Shown piece after piece: positions 1 through 10,228 of a DNA stretch of 64,000 nucleotides; position 1 is the first letter of the stretch, and the number at the start of each line of letters is the position of its first letter. The notes under the pieces are model-generated. The model had not been told where the DNA came from, did not search any database, and worked only from the letters and a program-made list of their open reading frames with translations. The translations under genes and the position numbers were made by a program. The stretch covers positions 367,766 to 431,765 of the forward strand of contig QRDG01001524.1 of the NCBI GenBank assembly GCA_012064385.1, read 5' to 3'. This DNA comes from Puccinellia tenuiflora. Its lineage: Eukaryota; Streptophyta; Magnoliopsida; Poales; Poaceae.

Positions 1-255
1 TGCTTCGGGTGGCGGCCGAGAATTTTCGAGTGGAACCTGTGTGGCGCAGCCCCCGAGTGCGTCGAGTGGCGGCCTAGGTTTTGACTTAGGCCTGTACAGC
101 GCAGCCCCCGAGTGGTTCGGGTGGCGGCCGAGGATTTTCGAGTGGAACCTGTGTGGCGCAGCCCCCGAGTGCGTCGAGTGGCGGCCTAGGTTTTGACTTA
201 GACCTGTACAGCGCAGCCCCCGAGTGGTTCGGGTGGCGGCCGAGGATTTTTGAGT
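1..255. repeat. 56-bp / 112-bp tandem repeat (gypsy 3' non-coding region)
   Basis: About 2.3 copies of a 112-bp unit are visible; the motif ttcgggtggcggccgag recurs at about 4, 116 and 228. Each 112-bp unit is itself two diverged 56-bp halves, each ending in gcgcagcccccgagtg, so this is a dimeric higher-order repeat. It lies downstream, on the minus strand, of the gypsy integrase tail at 463-606 and is most simply that element's 3' non-coding repeat. It probably continues beyond the left edge. Confidence 0.85.
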
Positions 256-462
256 TGCTTGCTGATAAAAATAAACGGGAGAGCTTGTTCCTCAAATCAC
301 TTTATTGATTTTTGCGAGCAGGCCGCCTCATTAAAACCCTTCCAGTCCCCTCAGGTACCCTGGCGAGGGAAAGAGTGCGTCTGAAACCTGCCGCTTCTTG
401 ACATTGTACATTGTTACAGATTCGGGTCGATCAGGCGTAGAAACGGCACAGTTGCGCAACGT

Positions 463-606
463 TCACGGGTTGCTGCAGACTGTCCCCGTCTTCGAGTCCT
501 TCAGGTGGTAAGCTCCGCCGCCGATTGCTTCTGTCATGATGTATGGACCCTCCCATGGGGAGGCAAGTTTATGCACCTTCTTCTGCTTGAGACGGAGGAC
601 CTGCTC
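463..606 (-). pseudogene. Ty3/gypsy polyprotein C-terminus (end of integrase), partial
   Basis: Minus-strand translation gives the terminal chromodomain-like tail of a gypsy polyprotein, including KVHKLASPWEGPYIMTEAIG followed by GAYHLKD. This tail normally follows the integrase core and ends shortly before the 3' non-coding region. Only about 48 codons remain. Similarity stops abruptly at about 606, where ABCG coding sequence begins on the opposite strand. The rest of the element (RT, RNase H, integrase core) is absent, so this is a truncated remnant joined to a host pseudogene. Confidence 0.75.
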
Positions 607-2354
607 CCTCCACCCGATGCTCACAGTCCGCGAGACGCTGCTGTTCGCCGCCGAGCTCCGCCTCTCCCGCGCGGTCTCCCATGCGAAGAAAAGGGAGCGC
701 GTCGACGCGCTCCTCGCCCAGCTCGGCCTCTCCAGCGCCGCCGACACCGTCATCGGCGACGAGACCGACCGCGGGGTGTCCGGCGGAGAGCGGCGCCGCG
801 TCTAGATCTATCGGAACGGACATCGTCCACGATCCCATCTTACTCTTCCTCGACGAGCCCACCTCCGGCCTCGACTCCGCCAGCGCGCTCATGGTGGTCC
901 AGGTGCTCCGAAGTCCGAACCATCGCACGCAGCGGCAGCGTCGTCGTCTTGACCATCCACCAGCCCAGCGGTCTCATCCTCGACACCCTCGATCGGCCGC
1001 CTTCTCTTGCTGTCCCGAGGGCGCACTGTTTATGCTGGCACGCCGGCAGGACTCAAGCCCCTTCTTCTTCGACTTCAACGGCACCCTCACATGCAGCGGC
1101 AGCATCGTCGTCTTGACCATCCACCAGCCCAGCGGTCTCATCCTCGACACCCTCGGCCGCCTTCTCTTGCTGTCCCGAGGGCCCTTCTTCTCCGACTTCA
1201 ACGGCACGCCTGTCCCAGACAACGAGAAACCTGGCCGAGTTTGCGCTTCACACCATCCGAGACCTCGAACGCCAGCCAGACGGCGCCGCGTCGCTCGCCG
1301 ACTTCAATGCCAGGTGGCAGCACGGCAAAACCAAGAAGAAGGTAGGCAGCACGTTGATGCCGCTGGAGTTGGCCGTCGCCGAGAGTATCTCCCGTGGGAA
1401 TGCTGTCGTCGTTGGTGCCGACGTACGCGAACCCGGTCGCCACGGAGGTGTGGGTGCTTATAAAGCGGTCATTCACCAATAGGCGGCGCCTGCCGGAGCT
1501 CTTCGGGGCACGCCTCATCACCATTATTGTGATGGGCCTCATCCTGTCGACAGTGTTCTTCCGCCTGGACGACACGCCGAAGGGCGTCTCGGCTTCTTCG
1601 CCATGGCCAAGTCAACCATATTCTTTCTTTGCGCCGGCTGGTTGCCGGTATTAATTCATCCAGGAGCGCCACCTATACCTTCGTGAAACCGCGCACAACT
1701 CCTACCGCCGGATCTCCTACGTTCTGGCTAATGCCGCGGTGTCGCTGCCCCTGCTCGTCATCCTGTCCGTGGCGTTTGCGGTCACCACCTTCTTCCTCGT
1801 CGGGCTCGCCGGCGGTGGTGCGTCCTTCGCCTTTTTCACGCTGGTCGTGCTGGCCTCCATGTGGGCCGGAAGTGGCTTCGTGATGTTCCTGTCCGCTGCC
1901 GTGCCGAACGTGATGATGGCTTACACGGTGGTGGCGTCCATCCTCGCATACTTCTCCGGCTTCTTCATCAACCGGGACAGGATCCCTAGCTACTGGAAAT
2001 GGTTCCACTACATGTCCCTTGTCAAGTACCCGTACCAAGCGGTGATGCAGAACGAGTTCAGTGATGCCACGAGATGCTTTACGAGGGGAATACAGTTATT
2101 TGACGGCACACCCATCGGCGGCATGCAGGATCGATGCCATCAAGATGAAGGTGCTCGGCGCCATCAGCACCGAACTCGGCACCAAAATCACGGCCAGCAT
2201 GTGCATTGTGACTGGCGCCGACGTGCTCGCACAGTTGGCCGTCACAGACATAGGGAAGTGGACTTGCCTCATGGTGACAGCGCTGTCCGGGTTCTTCTTC
2301 CGTGCTCTATTCTATGTTGTCTTGCTCGTCGGGAGCAAGAACAAACGGAGATGA
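607..2354 (+). pseudogene. ABCG (WBC) half-transporter pseudogene
   Basis: This is the remains of an ABCG half-size ABC transporter, a plasma-membrane exporter whose plant relatives move cutin, suberin and pollen-wall lipids. Visible in order: HPMLTVRETLLFAAE, the ABC signature VSGGERRR (ending near 802), Walker B ILLFLDEPTSGLDS (about 838-880), the H-loop TIHQPS, then the membrane half with several hydrophobic segments (about 1450-2340) and a stop at 2352-2354. The N-terminus with Walker A is missing; the gypsy remnant abuts position 607. Damage: a ~4-bp insertion just after the signature makes a TAG at 803-805; a segment containing the H-loop is tandemly duplicated (930-1084 and 1092-1208); further frame changes occur near 1210-1240, 1330-1400, 1590-1740 and 2120. 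Clade placement near plant ABCG1/2/6/16/20 is from general resemblance. Confidence 0.9.
930..1208 (+). repeat. Internal tandem duplication in the ABCG pseudogene
   Basis: The segment starting gcagcggcagcgtcgtcgtc occurs at 930 and again at 1092. Both copies encode the TIHQPSGLILDTL region and end at a cttcgacttcaacggcac-like sequence. The second copy lacks about 36 bp present in the first (cgcactgtttatgctggcac and following). The duplication repeats the H-loop region and shifts the frame. Confidence 0.85.
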
Positions 2355-2372
2355 CTAGTATTAAACGTACTA

Positions 2373-2532
2373 CTCCCTCCATATTAAAATATAAGATGTT
2401 TTGGACTTTTACTTTCCATTTGTATCTAAACATGTTTTAGTGCAAGATTCAAATGAATCTTGTACTAAAATATGTCTAGATATGGATGGAAAGCAAAAGT
2501 CCAAAATATTTTACATTTTGATACGGAGGGAG
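2373..2532. mobile_element. Stowaway-type MITE 1
   Basis: This is a 160-bp element flanked by TA (2371-2372 and 2533-2534). Its termini are inverted: ctccctccatattaaaatat on the left and the reverse complement ctccctccgtatcaaaatgt on the right. Non-coding, AT-rich and mostly palindromic, it fits a Tc1/Mariner-derived Stowaway MITE. It starts 18 bp after the ABCG stop codon. Confidence 0.9.
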
Positions 2533-2550
2533 TACATCCGTTCCGAATTA

Positions 2551-2673
2551 CTCCCTCCGTCCAAAAATAAGTATCTCAAGTTTGCTCAAAAGTGGATGTA
2601 TCTAGACATGTTTCATATATAGATACATCCACTTTTTATCAAATTTGAGACACTTATTTTTGGACGGAGGGAG
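2551..2673. mobile_element. Stowaway-type MITE 2
   Basis: This is a 123-bp near-perfect palindrome with termini ctccctccgtccaaaaataa and its inverse, flanked by TA at 2549-2550 and 2674-2675. The left flank (catccgttccgaatta) and right flank (agatgttcc, ending near ggagggaata at 2790) look like the broken halves of another CTCCCTCCGTTCC-type MITE, so this copy may be nested. Confidence 0.92.
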
Positions 2674-2790
2674 TATAAGATGTTCCACTTTTTCTGAATC
2701 ACAAGTATCTTGACGTGTTTTACTATGTTTATCTATATTAGTCCATGTTGAAATGTCTAAAACATCAGATAGATTAGACAGGAGGGAATA

Positions 2791-4112
2791 CCTCTTTATT
2801 ATTTTTAGAGGTGTTATATGGTACACTCAAATAAATAATAGCCCACCATTTTTGTCCATCCAAAGACTTACTGTACAAGAATTCATACTAGTCTCCAAAA
2901 AATGACTATATAGTACAATTCATAGTGGTGACAAAATCTGGCACCGCACTCAAAATTAATAAAAAGGCTGTAGACGGGCCCAGCCCAGTATCCATTTCGT
3001 TAAGCTTGTGTATGCTATCGTTGGAAGAAAAAAATTCTAACCCTCAGCTTCTTCCACCAGTCGACCTCGCATCTCCGGTGCCACCACCGATCTCCCGATG
3101 TGCATCTCCGGCGCCGTCATCTGCGGTTCCTACGCCAAGATCTCCACCTACCACGCCCCCTTCCGTCGCCTCCTACCCAAACGCTAGCCATGTCCCGGCC
3201 CGGCGCCCGATGACACACACCTTCGACCCTCCTCTGGCGCGTCCACGCCCACGCGCTAACCTCGATCCAAGTGGTCGCCATGCTGACTCATAGCCGGCGC
3301 GGTCCTCCTCCTAACATCTAATATGAAAAAATAAATTTTATCGAAACGTATTAACATGGGATCTGGTTTTAAAGATATCGTCGAGACGAAATTTAGTGGT
3401 GTAAGCAGAGCGCTAATCAGACAAACGACTTAAAAGATAAATCATTTTAATTTTTTTTGGATCTATCAATTAATATGATAATGTCACTATATTTATGCAT
3501 GTCCGCATGTGCTCCTATAAGGGGAAAAGCCTAACAATTTAGGAGCTGCATGCGGGAGTCTTTGGTGCGGCGCCTCTGCATATATTATTACTTTATTCAC
3601 CAGATCAGACACCTGGTGCCTGTTATGTGATTTACTGGGAGGGTAATTTGGTCTTTTCAGATGAAACGGAGGAAACCTTATAATGCCTTAATTATTAAAA
3701 AAAATAAGGTAAAAAAAGATAAAGATGTACCATATTTTGACGTTGAATAAAGAGGTTTGAGCTGTCATAAAAAAAATAGTACTTCTTGCAATCAATAACG
3801 ATCTGATATGATCGGTTGTAATAGTCAACGTTGATGAGCCCCAATCGGCATAACCTAAACAAATCTGATTCTGCAGGATTGTGCTAGGCCTAGCGACAGC
3901 TTTAATCCAACCGTCGTCCTCGTGTTACTTTCTAAACCGTCCTAGCTTCCTGCATGCGATTTAATGTAATTCGGCAGCTCGTTTGCATTTGACTTAGGCC
4001 TATATACATGTATTCCTGTGAGTTTTATACCTCGTTTCCAAAAATAATTTCAATTTTGTACGGCTGGAATGTACCGGCCGGAACTATCCGCATTAATAAG
4101 AAAAAACTTATA
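2791..4112. other. Intergenic, no gene recognised
   Basis: AT-rich spacer with a GC-rich patch at about 3040-3300 that has an open frame but no recognisable protein. At about 3350-3400 the text aacatgggatctggttttaa plus a tcgtcgagac motif resembles one arm of the fold-back element at 26398-27108, so a relic of that family may lie here. Nothing else supportable was seen. Confidence 0.4.
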
Positions 4113-5420
4113 GGTACCACTTTTTCTTTTTGAAACCCGGCAAGAGGTTTGCGGTTCCATTGATATAGCAAAATTGAATTCGCTAGTTTATAAGGAAAGC
4201 TGGCCGAAAACCAATACAACAACACGACACCCATACCGGCTCCGAGGCCACGCACCACAGGAGCCGAGGGCCAAGCCGCCCAAACGGCCAAGGCCGACAC
4301 CCCGAATTCCTCAACACGACACAGCGGAGGCGAAAATCAAAGCCGTCACTCCGACATCCAAGCCGGTCCCAAGGCCACGCACCAGAAGGGCCAACGACAA
4401 AACCGCCTAGACGGCCAACGCTAACACCCCAACACCTCAACGTGACATAACAGAGGCAAAAATCGGAGGCGCCACTCCGACATCCATGCCGGCCCTAGGA
4501 ATGGCAATGGGGCGGGTTTGGATGGGTCGAGCGTAACCAAATCCATGCCCATATCCACGAGGTCATCCATTGTCCACCCGCGAAACTATCCATGGGCCAC
4601 GGATGCTACCCGTGCCCATACCTGTCGGATATCCAGTTATCCATGGATATCCAAATCCATGAAGCAATATAAACACCGTCCATAACAATGTGTATATGGG
4701 GACATCAAGAATAAAAATAAAAGTCACATAACACAATAAACACGGGAAATATTAATTTTAGATGCACCACACTAATGATTGGCACGACACAATACGAAGT
4801 TGCAAGTTTATAATAATAAGCCAACATAAATAAAAAGTCACATACGTCGTGGGCCTTACTTTTCGAATGGATTTCCGATGGGTATCCATGGGGACAGTTT
4901 TAAATCCATACCTAACCTTCCAGTTCGTGGATATCCACCCGCGAAAATTCATGGGTAGAATATTCCCATCCAAACCCTTACCCAACGGGTTAGATATCCA
5001 TGGATATCCGGATCCGTGGATAATATTGCCATCCCTAGCCGGCCCCAGGGCCGCAAGCCGCCTAGCCGAAAACGAGAAGACAAAGTAACGCCACCCGCAC
5101 GAACAAAACAATCGGCAAATGTGGTGAAGGGGCTCCACAGTGATGCCTCCAAGGAGGGGAACGATGACCAAAAGCGCCACCATCGCCGACATCAACCGAG
5201 GCCGATGCAGGGTTTTTACCCGGAGCTCACCAAGCCGGAAGCTACTACTGTTTGTCCGATATAGCCAAGGTTACTATGTAACTCGTCGCAGCTGACCACC
5301 AACTCCCTTCATGAGTCCCTCTGAGAAGCAAAACATCCAAGACGGCCCCAAGAGGAACACGACACAGAAACACCGCCCTCGCCCGGACCCACGAAGGATC
5401 TGGGGTTTCCCCCGGATGTT
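4113..5420 (-). repeat. LINE-like non-coding sequence (minus strand), split by an hAT MITE
   Basis: Read on the minus strand, the left edge ends in cctcttgccgggtttcaaaa followed by an A-rich tail (4113-4140), the usual look of a grass LINE 3' end. The interior is GC-rich, non-coding and contains a ~127-bp tandem repeat: ccggctccgaggccacgcac at 4236, a diverged copy at 4363 and a third start at 4489, interrupted by the hAT element at 4496-5037. The sequence resumes to about 5420. No ORF2 domain is visible, so the class is inferred from the tail only. Confidence 0.4.
4496..5037. mobile_element. hAT-type non-autonomous element (MITE) with perfect 8-bp target duplication
   Basis: The element is 542 bp. 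Termini are taggaatggcaat on the left and the inverse of attgccatcccta on the right (one mismatch). It is flanked by GCCGGCCC at 4488-4495 and 5038-5045, an exact 8-bp duplication as expected for hAT. The interior has repeated atccatggatatcc-type words and no transposase. Confidence 0.93.
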
Positions 5421-5970
5421 TTTTCCCATACCCGTCACCTGACAGGGTAAAGGGTTACCCATGGGTAAAAATATCCTCATTTGCAACATATCAAAGTGAG
5501 CAGAAAATAGTCATAAACGGAAACATACGACTAAAGTTTATAAAAGTTGCACATTGTAAACAACAATGCATACTTATAAATATCAGCACAACATAAACAT
5601 CAACACAACATAAACATCATTCTCATAAAAGACACATCCCCATTAACAACAACAACAACAACATATCAGAAATAATAAACATGAGTACATAGTCTTAAAT
5701 AACAATGAATCGTCATATACTTTAATCTCAAAAACGCACGACAATGTATAGAGATAATTTAATCATATATAAGACCATAAATAAGTACTATAGTAAAATA
5801 CCACTTGTCAAATCTCATAAGGGTACATGGGTATGCGGGTATGGGCAATAAAATCCCATACCCATACCCGGGTATAAAATTTCTCCATTTAATAATAATA
5901 ATTTATTTCAATCTCTTACACTAGTAGAGTTTTTACCCGCAGGGTATGCGGGCAATGGTGCCATCCCTAG
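5421..5970. mobile_element. Second hAT-like MITE, left end missing
   Basis: The right end (gcgggcaatggtgccatccc, ending near 5970) matches the terminus of the element at 4496-5037, and the interior has similar tacccatgggtaaa and cccatacccatacccg words. No matching left terminus or target duplication was found, so the element is probably truncated or rearranged. It occupies the distal promoter of the P450 gene. Confidence 0.55.
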
Positions 5971-6009
5971 GTCCAAAACTTGCGTCCTGTGACGGGGCGA
6001 AAACAAGCC

Positions 6010-6056
6010 ACTAGTAGAAAAATGGCACGCCAATCTAAAATGTTGTCTAGTAGTGC
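6010..6056. mobile_element. Very short CACTA-like remnant in the P450 promoter
   Basis: The sequence starts cactagtagaaaaatgg and ends ttgtctagtagtg, an imperfect inverted CACTAGTAGA / CACTACTAGA pair spanning 47 bp. No 3-bp target duplication is evident. It sits about 30 bp upstream of the TATA box of the P450 gene. It is either a deleted CACTA end pair or coincidence. Confidence 0.4.
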
Positions 6057-6084
6057 CGCGCGCTACCGCAGCGAATTGCATTCC

Positions 6085-6092
6085 CTATAAAA
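6085..6092 (+). promoter_or_regulatory. TATA box of the P450 gene
   Basis: CTATAAAA lies 56 bp upstream of the ATG at 6148. With a start site about 30 bp downstream, this predicts a short 5' UTR of roughly 30 bp. Confidence 0.6.
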
Positions 6093-6147
6093 CTCACAAT
6101 ACACGCCAAACATTATCAAACACAATCGATCGGTGGCGCTGGCGCGT

Positions 6148-7731
6148 ATGACGTCTTTCCTCGACGCTGCCGTGCAGGCCATACAGGAATACGTCCGGGT
6201 GTCCGACCTGGCCATGGCCGCCGCGCTGCTCTTCGTCTCCAGCGCCGCATTGTCCCGCCTGACGTCGCGCGGCGGGCCCATGCTGTGGCCGGTGTTCGGT
6301 ATCTTCCCCACCATCTTCGTCAACCTCGACGACCTCTACGAGTGGTGGTCCGCCGTGCTGGCCCGCACCGGCGGCACGTTCCCGTACCGCGGCATGTCGG
6401 GCACGGGCTCCTCGGGCGTCTTCACCTCCGTGCCGGCCAACATCGAGCACGTGCTCAGCACCAACTTCCCAAACTACCCCAAGGGACCCTTCTACCGCGA
6501 GCGCTTCGCGGAGCTACTGGGCGACGGCATCTTCAACGCCGACGGCGACGTGTGGCGCGGACAGCGCCGCGCGGCCGCGGCCGAGATGCACTCGGCGCAG
6601 TTCCTCAAGTTCTCAGCCGCGACCGTGCACCAGCTCGTGCACGGCCGGCTGATGCCGCTGCTTGATCGGCTGGAGCGGGGCGGCGTGGCCGTGGACCTCC
6701 AGGAGCTCCTCCTCCGGTTCACCTTCGACAACATATGTGCCGCCGCGTTCGGGACGGACGCCGGCTGCCTTGCGGACGGTCTCCCCGACGTGCCGTTCGC
6801 CCGCGCCTTCGAGCGCGCCACGGAGCTCTCGCTCGTCCGATTCGTCACGCCGCCCTTCATCTGGAAGGCCAGGCGCCTCCTCCGCGTCGGCGGTGAGCGC
6901 CACCTCGCGGAGGCCGCGCGCTCCGTGCGAGAGTTCGCCGACCGCACCGTCTCCGACCGCCGCACCGAGCTGCGCGAGACAGGGAGCCGGCACGGCCGGT
7001 GCGACCTCCTCTCCCGTCTCATGTCCTCCTCTCCGGGCGCCGCCGGCCACTCCGACGAGTTCCTCCGTGACTTCTGCATCAGCTTCATCCTCGCGGGCCG
7101 CGACACCAGCGCCGTCTCGCTCGTCTGGTTCTTCTGGCTCCTGGCGGGCCACCCCGACGTGGAGGCGCGCGTCCTCGACGACGTGCGATCCGCCGACGGG
7201 GACATCAATAAGATGGACTACCTCCACGCGGCGCTGACGGAGTCGATGCGCCTCTACTCGCCGGTGCCCGTCGACTTCAAGGAGGCGCTCCACGACGACG
7301 TGCTCCCCGACGGTACGGTCATCCGCGCAGGCCAGCGGGTGATCTACAACATATACTCCATAGGACGGGACCCGGCGACGTGGGGACACGACTGCCTGGA
7401 GTTCCTCCCGGAGCGGTGGATGAAGGGCGGGGCCTTCGCCGGAGGAGCCGAGAGCCCGTTCAAGTACGTGGTGTTCAACGCCGGGCCAAGGCTGTGCGTC
7501 GGCAAGCGATTCGCGTACATGCAGATGAAGACTTTGGCGGCGGCGGTGCTGGAGACGTTCGCGGTGGAGGTGGTGCCAGGACAAGTGGTGAAGCCCAAGC
7601 TCAACACTTCGCTCTACATGAAGAATGGCCTCATGGTGAGCTTCAGGAGGAGGCCGGAGCTAGCTGCAGCCAGCAGCACATCCTGTAATGTGACGACTGA
7701 CAACGCATCAACTCTCGGCCATCTCGTCTGA
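6148..7731 (+). CDS. Cytochrome P450, CYP86 clan (CYP86B-like fatty-acid omega-hydroxylase)
   Basis: Intact single-exon gene of 527 aa. The family consists of ER-anchored monooxygenases that use cytochrome P450 reductase and hydroxylate the omega end of long-chain fatty acids for cutin, suberin or pollen-wall polymers. Visible parts: an N-terminal hydrophobic anchor (about residues 20-37), WPVFGIFPTIF, the I-helix AGRDTS (316-321), the K-helix ExxR (E365, R368), PERW, and the heme loop FNAGPRLCVG with ligand Cys450. The start is the ATG at 6148, 56 bp after a TATA box; the open frame extends upstream only through a GTG. The loop FNAGPRLCVGKRFAYMQMK and the C-terminus resemble CYP86B more than CYP94 or CYP96. 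The exact subfamily and substrate are inference. Coding sequence is strongly GC-rich, unlike its flanks. Confidence 0.93.
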   Translation: MTSFLDAAVQAIQEYVRVSDLAMAAALLFVSSAALSRLTSRGGPMLWPVFGIFPTIFVNLDDLYEWWSAVLARTGGTFPYRGMSGTGSSGVFTSVPANIEHVLSTNFPNYPKGPFYRERFAELLGDGIFNADGDVWRGQRRAAAAEMHSAQFLKFSAATVHQLVHGRLMPLLDRLERGGVAVDLQELLLRFTFDNICAAAFGTDAGCLADGLPDVPFARAFERATELSLVRFVTPPFIWKARRLLRVGGERHLAEAARSVREFADRTVSDRRTELRETGSRHGRCDLLSRLMSSSPGAAGHSDEFLRDFCISFILAGRDTSAVSLVWFFWLLAGHPDVEARVLDDVRSADGDINKMDYLHAALTESMRLYSPVPVDFKEALHDDVLPDGTVIRAGQRVIYNIYSIGRDPATWGHDCLEFLPERWMKGGAFAGGAESPFKYVVFNAGPRLCVGKRFAYMQMKTLAAAVLETFAVEVVPGQVVKPKLNTSLYMKNGLMVSFRRRPELAAASSTSCNVTTDNASTLGHLV

Positions 7732-10130
7732 TATTGATTTACCATCAAATTTAATTAATTTTACTAAGTTTATTATTTTCCTGTTCTGAGACATGGACAG
7801 CTGATGGAAAGATAACCATGCCCTGCTTTGAACGGAAGAAAATTGAAAGGAATTGGTACAGATCTGCGAAAGATTAGCTACTTATTAGCGAAAAAGCCAT
7901 CCCGCCTGGGCATACGTGTTCCCGGCTTATCATGTCCGTTCACTGCCTCCATCTTAGATTCCTGTTGTATGTTTGCTAAAGCATCCTCAGACTATATCCG
8001 TTTTTCATCTCACAGCCCCTCATATTTTACATAATACCTCTCAAATTATTTCTTATTTCGTTCTATGGTCCATGAGTTTTGGAGCATCACCGCTCTGCCA
8101 AACAAACTAATTAAGGATTAGTACGTACTTCAACAGCTAACTAGCAAAATACAAACAGATTAAAGGGAGATGAAAGAACACGTTTAACATATAGGTACAG
8201 ATCATTTAGATTACAAATTAGTCACTGGAAATATGTTGGGATACAAATTATTTTAGATTCCAAATTTGTATCTGCATCATCAAGTCATTCTTACATTAAT
8301 TGTTATCCCAATATTTTAGATTCCATAAGATTAGGCGCAATTAGTACATAACTAGTACAGATTATTTTCTTTTTAATGTACGTAGTTAGTACATAATTAT
8401 TTCTTTTTAACTAACTAACTCAGCAATCGGCAGCAACTAAATCCAGATCTGGACATACGTACATGAAAGAAATCTCCAGCAAAATAAAAATGGCAGCAAA
8501 TAAATCCACATGTGGACATAGAAATAGAGAAGTATACAAGAATGGCAGCAACGAAAATAGGAAAAAAAATTAGAAAAGGACAACGTGGATCTGGATTAGT
8601 TTAATCAGATTAAGAGCCATGGCCGGTTGATGGCCTCCACCGGCGTCGTGCACCTCCAGCTGCCCACGACCTTGCTAACTCCGAGCCGGCGTTGGCCGGC
8701 CGTCACGAGTCGTTGACAGCCTCAGTCCCATTAGCGGCGGCGCCTGATTGTGGGCCGGGAGCACGGATCCGCGGCCGGGATCTCAGGTCAAGGAGAGGGA
8801 AAGGAGAGAACCGTCGACGGCGCCCGTCATGTAAGAAAGAAAGGGGAGGGCAGTGTGAGATGGGCTCCGCTTCTTCCAACTAGGGTGGAGGGTGGTGGTG
8901 CGGACAGCTTGAGAGAGAGTGGAAGATGAACTTGTCCACTTCGCTCTCTATAGGGGTGCGAAGATGGACTTGTACAGGTTGATTTCTGTAAAATGAACAA
9001 CACGCATCTCAAACAGGCTCGGGACGGTGAGGATAGGCCCGGAACGCGCTAGCCCAGGAGAAAAAAACCGCGTTGTACTTATTAGCTTTCTCTGCAATGC
9101 AAACAAATTAAGTGATCAAGAGTTCAACAGTACGAGACAAGTACATCACTACTCTCGGTGTGTGTCTATGTGTGCTTCATGCTTTTCCTCCGAGATCATT
9201 ACACTACTCCCTCCGATATGATTTGATTCTCATCTCTTCACAACTTTCTATGGGCATAGCTCTTCTTCCGTGTCAATCAATTTCGATCGGATGGAATAGT
9301 AAAATCAAGTCATTTAAGCCATCAAATGGAGCGACCTGTGTGGGATGTGACCTACTGCGCAGATTCTCTGACTTTGCTTCAGCAAGTCAGGGCCTGACTT
9401 TGTATGTGTGTCATCGGATGTCAAATAGATGGTACAGTAAGATGCACACGCACTGTAGCTCGGTACTGTAGCACTGGTCCTGTAGCGCTGGATGCACTGT
9501 ACCGATTATTGCTATTGTTCTGTAGTGTAAGATCTGAGATGTCCATTTTTTATCCAACGGTTAGAAAGCATGCTAAAGTCAGGTACTGTTTCTCTCCAAC
9601 TTTAATTCATCAAGTCAGAGAATCCGGAGCATGTGACCTATCGGCTATCGTCTCTTTTTTCTACCATTACCGCCTTCCCGTCTTCTTTCCTACCGTTTGG
9701 TCGCCTCCCTGCTCTCTTCCTAAATATTAGGAGCGCAGGTAGGTGTCACTAATCCATACAATGCCTCGCTGAAAATTCATTGTCCCTGATGAAATGCGAT
9801 ACTTGCCCTTGTCCTTGCCTCTTGCTAGGTTGCGTTTGTATCAGGAAAGTTACAAACAGGAAATCGACACGTATTTTCATTGTCCTTGCCTCGATACATG
9901 ATACAATCATTCTTACAACCGTGTATCTTTTCGTACTCAACCGGAATGGGGCAGATCACCCTCTTGGCATGGTACGTGTTGATTGCCAACTCATTTTCAT
10001 TTGAAAAAATCATGCGACAAGTTTTAACAGCTTTGTGAAACTCACATCAGGTAAACCACTCTCTTACGCATGGACGATGATGTAAAACAAAGGGGAAAAG
10101 TGTTTTGAGTGAAATGCACACAACCCTACA
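7732..10130. other. Intergenic, no gene recognised
   Basis: P450 3' flank, then AT-rich sequence. A GC-rich patch at 8620-8890 has short open frames without a recognisable domain. Near 9206, ctccctccgatatgattt may be a decayed Stowaway-type end with no partner found. At 10136-10149 there is a run of G. No RNA gene was seen. Confidence 0.4.
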
Positions 10131-10228
10131 GAAGGGGGGGGGGGGGGGTTCGGTTTATATATTAACATCACAATAGATTTACAAGAGTTAGGTATACACA
10201 TGTTAGACAAGTTAGACTACAACACGTA

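Noticed and set aside
6133..6147. Upstream GTG start of the P450 open frame
   Set aside because: Plant genes start at ATG; the first in-frame ATG (6148) directly precedes the membrane anchor and sits well downstream of a TATA box.
6285..7584. Long antisense and shifted open frames over the P450
   Set aside because: GC-rich codon bias leaves shadow frames open; only the P450 frame carries family motifs.
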